From Liquidambar formosana (taxonomy: Eukaryota; Streptophyta; Magnoliopsida; Saxifragales; Altingiaceae), in the NCBI GenBank assembly GCA_039720395.1, contig CM077831.1, forward strand, positions 8,606,333 to 8,670,332: a stretch of 64,000 bases of DNA. Reading direction: 5' to 3'. Of the stretch, positions 57,453 through 64,000 are shown piece by piece. The number at the start of each line of letters is the position of its first letter. Position 1 is the first letter of the stretch. The position numbers were made by a program, and so were the translations under genes. The notes under the pieces are model-generated. The model was not told the DNA's origin and did not search any database. It saw only the letters and a program-made list of their open reading frames with translations.

Positions 57453-58115
57453 TTGGTGATTTCAAAATGATATGTTCGGTACTACGACGCCGAACATAAT
57501 GCTCTTGTTCGGTTATATGAAACCGAATATCTACGTAAGGTTTGGCGATATAGCATCGAACGGTGTTATTATGGAAATTCAAAATGAGATGTTCGGTGGT
57601 ATGACTCCGAACATAATGCTCATGTTCGACATTAGGAGGCCGAACATGTATGTAAAGTTTGGTTATCTAGCACCGAATATACTATTACGGTAATTCAAAA
57701 TGATATGTTTGGTGGTATGAATCCAAACATAAAGCTTTTGTTCGATTTTAGAAAACCGAACGTGTAAGTAACGTTTGGTCACATAGCACCGAACAGTAGT
57801 ATTACCGGAAATTCAAAATGAGATGTTTGGTGGAATGACTCCGAACAGAAAGCTTTTGTTCGACTTTAAAAAACCGAACATGTAAGTAACATTTGGTCAT
57901 ATGGCACCGAACAGTAACATTACCGGTAATTCAAAATGATATGTTCGGTTTTATGAGTCCAAACATAAAGCCCCTGTTCGACTTTTGAAAACTGAACATT
58001 TAAGTAACGTTTCGTTATGTGGCACCAAACGGCATTACGGTAATTCAAAAGGATACGTTCGGTCATATTAATCCGAACATAGTAAACTAGTTTGGTGACA
58101 TAAAACTGAACGTTA
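57453..58115. repeat. Tandem array of about 116-bp units with GTTCGG/CCGAAC arms
   Basis: The anchor TTCAAAATGAKATGTTYGG recurs at 57461, 57578, 57694, 57812, 57930 and 58044 (spacing 117, 116, 118, 118, 114). Each unit holds two short inverted pairs, TTCGG...CCGAA spaced about 15 and about 20 nt. In the first two units the plus strand is open, with MFG..TPNIML.F....PN.YV.FG repeats. The array is cut at 58115 by a solo LTR; traces continue after 62886. Confidence 0.9.
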
Positions 58116-59007
58116 TGTGAACCACGAGTTTCGATCCGGGGGGAAGGAGAACCCTTCTTTTAAAAAGACTTGTAGAGATTTAAATTAATAAAAATCTGGT
58201 TTTTAAAAGGTTCACAAAAACATAACAAATAAGGAGTCGCCACCTCATTTTTAGGAAAAGAGGAAAACCATAAAAACAGTTTTGAAAGAAAACCTTTGAA
58301 AACAAACCACATGACTCCGATCAAGGAAAAGCAGGTCTATCAAAACAAGAGAGGATTCAGAGACTAAGTTACGATGTGGGAAGGTTTTAGGAAACATCCT
58401 ATAGGCACCCACATCGCCCCAAAAATGGGTCTCTGAACTTATATGGGCTATTTCAATCACTTCCTAATTAGTCACCATGCATATGCAAAGAATCATCCAT
58501 AAATAATCCACATTCATCCATGAACATCCATAAAACATATAAACATCCATAAAGCATGTAAACATCCATGAACAAGTATGAGAGATATGGAAAGCAAGTA
58601 AGAGATAGGGAGAATGAACAAACAAATCCATCCTATCCACTAGCAAATATGTGATGGATAAATGAGCAAGCAAACAAATCCATCCTATCCACTAACAAGT
58701 ATGCGATGGATAAATGTATAAGCATGGGTCCATCCTACTCCACTAGCATATATGTGATGGACAAATGGGTAGAGAGAAAGAGAAAGAAAGAAAAAGAAAA
58801 CCTAGGATACTTAGTATCCTAGGGCAGACTTGAACATCAAATGAGCGCCTACGTACCTTACATACAAAGATGTAAGGATCAAAGTCCACGTAGTTCGATT
58901 GAGAAGGGGTTACTCCCTTTACAATGAACTATAAACCCTAAGTTTCCATTAAAAGAAAAGAAGAGTTTGAAAAAGAAGAAGAGTTTCCAAAAAAGGAATT
59001 TGAGAAA

Positions 59008-60385
59008 AGATGGGACTATAGAGGTGCATTCAATCGTCAAAAAAGAAGATTTAATTGAGTGTCGGGGAGTCAAAGAATTTAAGCCAAGATACCAAATGAA
59101 AGTAGATCGATTTTTTTTCATTCCCGAGGAAGTGCATATTTTGCCCGGATCTTATTCCATAATGGTGCGGAACAATAGTATCATTGGAGTAGATACACAA
59201 ATCACTTTAAATACAAGAAGCCGAGTAGGCGGATTGGTTCGAGTGGAGAGAAAAAAAAAAAGGATTGAACTTAAAATCTTTTCTGGAATCGATTCATGAT
59301 GGCGACTCCTACTTCTATGGATATGGAGACTTCTGAAAGTTCCCTCGAGCAAAGAGGAATTACTCTACCGAGACAAGCCATTCAGGGAAAAAAATTCCTT
59401 CTTAGAAGCACTAACGCGTACCAGGATTGAATCAATATCGGGATAGCCGGGGTAAGATAACTATGAAATCGGAGTTAGCGGGCTAAGCTAACTATGTTAT
59501 GTAGTACAGGGTCTCAAGGTGACTGGGGACCAGTCGTCCTCTATTGGGCAAGAAATGCACGCCTTGGGAGCTCAGCTGGGATCATAGGTAGATCAGGGGG
59601 AAAGAGAAGAGTACCTTCCCACATCGAGCTTAGAAAGCCCGTGTTTTTGGCATAAAGACAGATTCCACTCGATGGAGTTCAATCTGAACGAACGATCAGA
59701 CGTCGAGGAAACCGCTTCTTTTTCGCTTCAAGCAGATTTCGAACCGGTGATTGACAGAAAAAGAGGATCGATCGAGGAAAAGGCACTCCGGGTTAGCCAG
59801 CAAACCCAATCGCTTCGACAAAACAAGATCTGGTCGAAGTCCAAGATTCGAATCAGTTCAACACCTGGCTTGCTTCCTCCTTTGGTTCCTCAGTTCAGAT
59901 ATTCCAACTTTCAAATCCAACTTTCAAAGAGATCCCCGGAGGAACGGTCTTATACCACATTGACAACATTTGAAACACAGAGAAAAAGGGCACCCTCGGG
60001 AAGAGATCTCCAACTGTCATGGGGGTCTCGTCTCACACAAGGGTGTAACTCGGCTAGTGAGTTCCCGAAAAGGGTAAGAAGGTGAGTCTCTTTTTTCAGC
60101 TATTCAATTGGAGGGGGAAGCGGGATCATCTTGTCTTTGGCAAAAAGCCTTCCTCCCTGAAAATGAAGCTAGTTCGTTTTGCTCAAATCATTGACGGTAC
60201 TGGATGTAATAGGATTTCTAAACCTTTATCCTATTCCTGCCCTATGCCCCCGCCTATGAAATCGGGCTCTTTCTTCACACCCGGTCTTTCTTTCAGGCAA
60301 GGCAACTCGATCTTTTCGTCCTACCGGTCTAGCTCGACAATCAGACTGAACATCCAACCAAAGAGCTATTCCAATAGTGGATAAA
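59008..60385. other. Organelle-derived insert in the LTR (plastid rpoC2 piece plus mitochondrial-like DNA)
   Basis: About 1.38 kb that is visibly less AT-rich than its host LTR. It begins with a plastid rpoC2 fragment and continues with non-coding sequence of the style of plant mitochondrial intergenic DNA (overlapping ORFs on several frames, no nuclear repeats). Plant mitochondria commonly hold plastid DNA pieces, so a mitochondrial source carrying rpoC2 explains both parts at once; that source is inference. Both borders show GAATTTGA(G)AAAAG in the LTR, suggesting microhomology or a lost LTR repeat unit. Confidence 0.75.
59009..59290 (+). pseudogene. rpoC2: Plastid rpoC2 fragment
   Basis: The plus strand encodes about 94 residues of the beta'' subunit of plastid RNA polymerase: [20 protein letters not shown] then [40 protein letters not shown] and [20 protein letters not shown]. 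Identity to flowering-plant RpoC2 is high by recall, with differences such as LIECRG where FIEYRG is usual. Similarity stops at IFSG, where the plastid gene would continue. It has no start or end of the gene and cannot function. Confidence 0.9.
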
Positions 60386-60394
60386 AGATAGAAT

Positions 60395-60605
60395 TTGAAA
60401 AGAGATAGAACTCTTATCCAAAAAGAAGTTTGAGAAAAGTAGAGTTCTAAAAGAGATAGAACTCTAATTAAAACAGAATTTTAGTGAAAGTAGAGTTCTA
60501 AAAGAGATAGAACTCTTATTCAAAAAGGATTTTAAGAAAAGTAGAATTCTAAAAGAGATAGAACTCTAATTAAAACAGAATTTTGAGAGAGTTGGAAACT
60601 TAGGA
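60395..60605. repeat. Four 51-bp tandem repeats in the LTR
   Basis: AGAGATAGAACTCT recurs at 60401, 60452, 60503 and 60554, exactly 51 bp apart, with alternating CTTATCCAAAAAG and CTAATTAAAACAG sequence between them. Confidence 0.88.
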
Positions 60606-62168
60606 CTTCTAACTCAAAGTAAAGACAATAACCCGAGGGGGAGAAGAGAACAATCCAAAACAAACTTACCATGAACCACTTACCATATGCAAATTATCCC
60701 GAAACATCGAGAAAACACCAATTAATCACCCCATGTATTCTATAGGGCAATTATTAAGCTCAAACCATTCATATTCATGCTCAAATCATCATTAGAAGAC
60801 CTAATTCAAATCTGGACAGAATACTAAATATGCATATAATGACCTAACACTCATGCAAATCATCCCGAAACATCGAGAAATCACCAATTAATCACCCTAT
60901 GTATTCTATAAGGCAATTATTAAGCTCAAATCATTCATATTCATGCCCAAATCATCATTAGAAGACCTAAATCAAATCTGGACAGAATGCTAAATATGCA
61001 TATAATGACCTAACACTCATGCAAATAACAAAAATCAAAAGAAAGACACAATCCTAGTATGCTCCTATATGCTCCTATATGCTCTAAAACACCCTAACAT
61101 GCACAAAACTATCAAAAACATGCTAAATAGGCATTACCATGATAAAAATATCATATGAAAATCCTAAACATGAAAAGAAAATCTACCATGATGCCTTAGG
61201 TAAGTACTTTATGTAAGAATGTGAAATAATCATCCTTACGGCGAGCTTTCTTAAGTAAAACTATCCAGAGATAATTTTACGTAGAAATCACTCTGTATGA
61301 ATGGTTTCTTCACATATCCTACGTAAAATATATACCTAAGAATGCAAAGAAACTCACAGCGCACTTAAACACACTCCAGAAAGCACCTATGCACAACTTC
61401 ACCCTCTAAGGACGATAATTATCCTAAAAAAGGATAATCATCCATACACCTATGAAGACGAGGCTTACACAGCAAGTGTCCTATACAAAAGATGCTTAAA
61501 ATCATGCATATAATTGAACCATGAAGAGAAAACGGCCTAAACACATCAATTGATTTTTTTTATGCAAAACGTACCTTTATCCTTAAGGAAGAAACTATCC
61601 TAACAGCAAACAATTCGCAATCCTATTCCACTAACATGCATTCTCATCATCTTTGAATCATATACAATCTAAAATATAGAGTATATATGATTCCTAAATC
61701 AATTTTAAACCATAACTATGCAGAGAATGGAGTAGAAGAAGAAGGAATCGTAAAAGAAAGCAAAGGAGACTTATAATGAAGCAAGGGTCTTCGTTGCGTT
61801 CTTCCTTCTCTTTGGCTTGGTTCCCTTCTAGTTCCTCTTCAAAATTGCAGTAGAAAGCCTCCTCCAAGTGACATGGGTGTGTGCAAATTCGTGGTCCCTC
61901 TCTCTCTTATGAATATGAAGTGTCAAATAAGCCAAAAGTCCCTTATGCTGATGAATGAACCTCTATTTATAACCAACCAACCATATGAACCAATGGTTGA
62001 GATTAATTCACCATAAAATCAATCTAGGGCTGTAATTAAATCCCATGAATGTTAAACAACTCAAAACAACCTCCCAATAGGCTTAGAAGTCCTTTAGAAG
62101 GCTGAAATTCGGAGTGGTAGAGTCCCATTTCGTCAAAAATGCAAAGAGAGAAAAATCAGGACGAAACG

Positions 62169-62248
62169 CTCGGGTGACCGGTTGGCCCCAACCGGTCCAA
62201 CTGGTTGGTGAACCGGTCCAACCGGTTGGGCCCAACCGGTCACCCGAG
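62169..62248. repeat. 80-bp near-perfect palindrome built of AACCGGT units
   Basis: Starts CTCGGGTGACCGGTTGG and ends CCAACCGGTCACCCGAG; the whole 80 bp reads nearly the same on both strands, with ACCGGTT occurring repeatedly. Located in the upstream part of the solo LTR in its own orientation. Confidence 0.9.
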
Positions 62249-63119
62249 AAGAATCCAAAAATTTTGGAATTCTAGCTCGGTTTGGACTCCGAACTTCAAA
62301 CGGACACAAATTCTTCATTTTAACTCCGTTTTGAGTGATTCAAAAGCCAAAATTTCAAGGATTCAATGTAGAATAAGCCTAGAATATTCTTGAACCAAGA
62401 ATCCCTGACCACAGTCAGGTGGCTGGATTTTCATGAGGCGATTACCCAAAAAAAGGTCAATTAAGCATAGGGTAATGTGGTGAACCAATCCCAAACCTAT
62501 CAATAAATTAAATTGGCACTTCATTTAGGCTTATTTCATCATTCTAAGGTTAATGGAACACTCCGGAGCAAATTTGGAAGTCAATTGGAAAATATACGAA
62601 GTAAAAGACGAAATTGCCCTTCAAGTCGCAAAAGTTCTAATTAGCTATCCAAATCTATCTGGAATTGAACCAAATTTGACACACATATCTAAAATGATCC
62701 TAGAAACTAAATGTAAGTGATGGGACTCAACAAAGAGACAAAAATATGCATGCAATGACGACCTATTCTCCTAAGGCTTAAAAGGGCAAAATTGTCCTTT
62801 AAGGCTTAGGGACTCCTAGATGCTTCTAAACCTAACCAAATGATATCATGATCTCATGGGGGTGAAAATGGGGTGTCTACACGTTAGTATATTGTTTGGG
62901 TACTTAATGCCGTACAGGCAGAAATCTGTAATGAAAAAAACAAAATTGATTTGTCATAATTTTAACACAAAATCCATAAGTCGTTTTTGCCATTATCATC
63001 CCAAATTACTTCATTACACCAAAACAACGATCTATTAATCCAAAAACATTTAACAATCTTTTGTCTATTAAGGGACCAAGAAAACAAGATAGATGATATT
63101 ATAAATGGGCTAGTCAATG

Positions 63120-63650
63120 TCTATAGTATCACAAGTGTTAGTAGTCGCAACACCACAACCAATTACATTAAGGAAATTTTGAATTCTATCAATGTAAGGA
63201 GAATCCCAGTCTGCTGCCACAACATCGCGATAAAGTCGCCAAGTGGTAGCTACAGGAAGCACGGGATGACCCTCTTTCATGAACACCTGCATGTTTGTTA
63301 CACCTGTTGTTAATAGGAATAAAACTAAAAAGCATAAAGAAAAATAAATAAGTAAAAGTTTTAAGATCAGACTTGAATAAAATGGTTTCCATTTACAAAC
63401 CCAATTGCAATTTCTTTACACGCGTGTAGAAGCATGGGATTCTATCTAAGTGGTAAAAAGGTAAGGCATTGCTGCATTGAGAGATGGTACAAGACCACAT
63501 TATAACGGGATGCAATAAGATGTCTCATATCAGGCATTGTCATCCAATGCTCATACCCTACAAAACTACCCTCAAAGTGTGCTAATCCAGATCTGATCTC
63601 ATTTACCCTATGCACTGACCCATAAACCCGAGTGTACAGTTGGTGGTTAT
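63120..63650 (-). pseudogene. OTU-like / MULE-associated protein fragment, two exons
   Basis: Minus strand, exon 1 63650-63373: YTRVYGSVHRVNEIRSGLAH, then GYEHWMTMPDMRHLIASRYN, VVLYHLSMQQCLTFF, a frameshift with a stop, and CKEIAIGFVNGNHFIQ. Exon 2 from 63286: VFMKEGHPVLPVATTWRLYR then DVVAADWDSPYIDRIQNF. GT donor and AG acceptor join FIQ to VFMK in frame. WMTMPDM, YNVVLYHLS and FVNGNHFIQV are hallmarks I associate with the OTU-like cysteine-protease region of plant MULE-borne proteins; family assignment is from memory. Truncated at 63651 by an LTR start and frameshifted. Confidence 0.65.
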
Positions 63651-64000
63651 TGTTGGCCCCAAGGGTTCAATCCCTAATTGTTTTGATGATTAACAAAGCT
63701 TAGATATTTTGATTTGTATCTAATGACAAGTGAAGTTCTTGATGAGACAGGTACTACAATGTACACTTCGCAAAATGGCTCAAATGGAATCACAAAGGAG
63801 GCTGTACAGCTCATGTCACAAGAACAATCATATGGAACCTCAAAGCCATGTCCTTCAACTTAGATTTATGAATAGTTTAGGACCTTTGTGTAAGATTGAT
63901 CCATCATGTGCTCACTTAGGTTTCCAAAGTCTTTATAAAGTGGTAAAACTATTTTAAAAGACACAAAAGGTTTTTGGTCATAAACTGTCAAGTTAATGGA
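63651..64000 (+). repeat. Start of an LTR (probable Copia), running off the window
   Basis: Begins TGTTGGCCCCAAGGGTTCAA, then TGATGATTAACAAAG, the opening style of many plant Copia LTRs. It abruptly ends the OTU-like coding sequence, as an insertion would. ORF 63730-63957 inside it is unsupported. Confidence 0.5.

Larger units (their letters stand above)
58116..62881 (-). repeat. Giant solo LTR of the Gypsy B family with organellar insert
   Basis: 4766 bp. On the minus strand starts TGTAGACACCCCATTTTCAC and ends GTGGTTCACA, flanked by a perfect TSD CGTTA (58111-58115, 62882-62886). The 3' end matches 10150-10451 of Gypsy B. Without the organellar insert (about 1.38 kb) the LTR is about 3.4 kb. 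No primer site or internal sequence adjoins either end, so it formed by LTR-LTR recombination. Confidence 0.9.

Noticed and set aside
57472..57693. 73-codon repeat protein gene
   Set aside because: Open frame spans only about two tandem units and is lost in later ones; no start context.
59672..60384. ORFs of 137 and 100 codons in the organellar insert
   Set aside because: No recognised mitochondrial or plastid protein; open frames in transferred organelle intergenic DNA are expected by chance.

Overview
This is nuclear DNA of a flowering plant, probably a eudicot. It is AT-rich, holds one apparently intact host gene, and is otherwise dominated by nested LTR retrotransposons, solo LTRs, hAT/Mutator-type non-autonomous elements, LINE fragments and a SINE. 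Every identification rests on reading motifs, terminal repeats and target-site duplications (TSDs) in the sequence; no database search was run.

Left part (1-15032): a minus-strand Copia-type element (1-8727; its 3' LTR is cut by the window edge) has nearly identical LTRs but only wrecked coding capacity. It sits in the 5' LTR of a plus-strand Gypsy element of the Tat/Ogre type. That element's leader, primer-binding site, gag, protease, G-patch region and the start of reverse transcriptase run up to a 100-N assembly gap at 15033.

Middle (15133-31268): a Copia LTR flanked on both sides by internal sequence, a solo LTR, a 341-bp foldback, a LINE 3' end and a hAT-like element lead up to the only confident gene, an intronless plastid phosphate-translocator gene (19259-20635, best match XPT). 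Downstream are a long-TIR Mutator-like element, LINE RNase H fragments, a MULE transposase fragment and a Del/Tekay-type solo LTR with a perfect TSD (27861-29729).

Right-middle (31269-53500): a decayed Tork/Tnt1-like Copia element on the minus strand has a solo LTR of the first family inserted in its gag (TSD TCTTC). A second Del-type LTR follows, interrupted by a hAT element with an 8-bp TSD. After that come a second long-TIR element, two copies of one MITE, two further hAT-type elements (one with a nested MITE), a second copy of the solo LTR seen at 16159, a cytosine-rich minisatellite, a PIF/Harbinger-like MITE and a SINE.

Right end (54143-64000): a plant-mobile-domain (MAIN-like) pseudogene with recognisable exons is followed by a tandem array of about 116-bp units carrying GTTCGG/CCGAAC arms. 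The array is interrupted by a very large solo LTR (58116-62881, TSD CGTTA) of the same family as the Gypsy element on the left. This LTR holds an organelle-derived insert that begins with a plastid rpoC2 fragment. Beyond it lies an OTU-like/MULE-associated coding fragment on the minus strand, cut by the start of another LTR.

The window records layered insertion history rather than a set of cooperating genes. The items most worth a second look are the organellar insert inside an LTR, the hairpin-bearing tandem array, the young but coding-dead Copia element, and three stem-loops that share one loop but have different arms.
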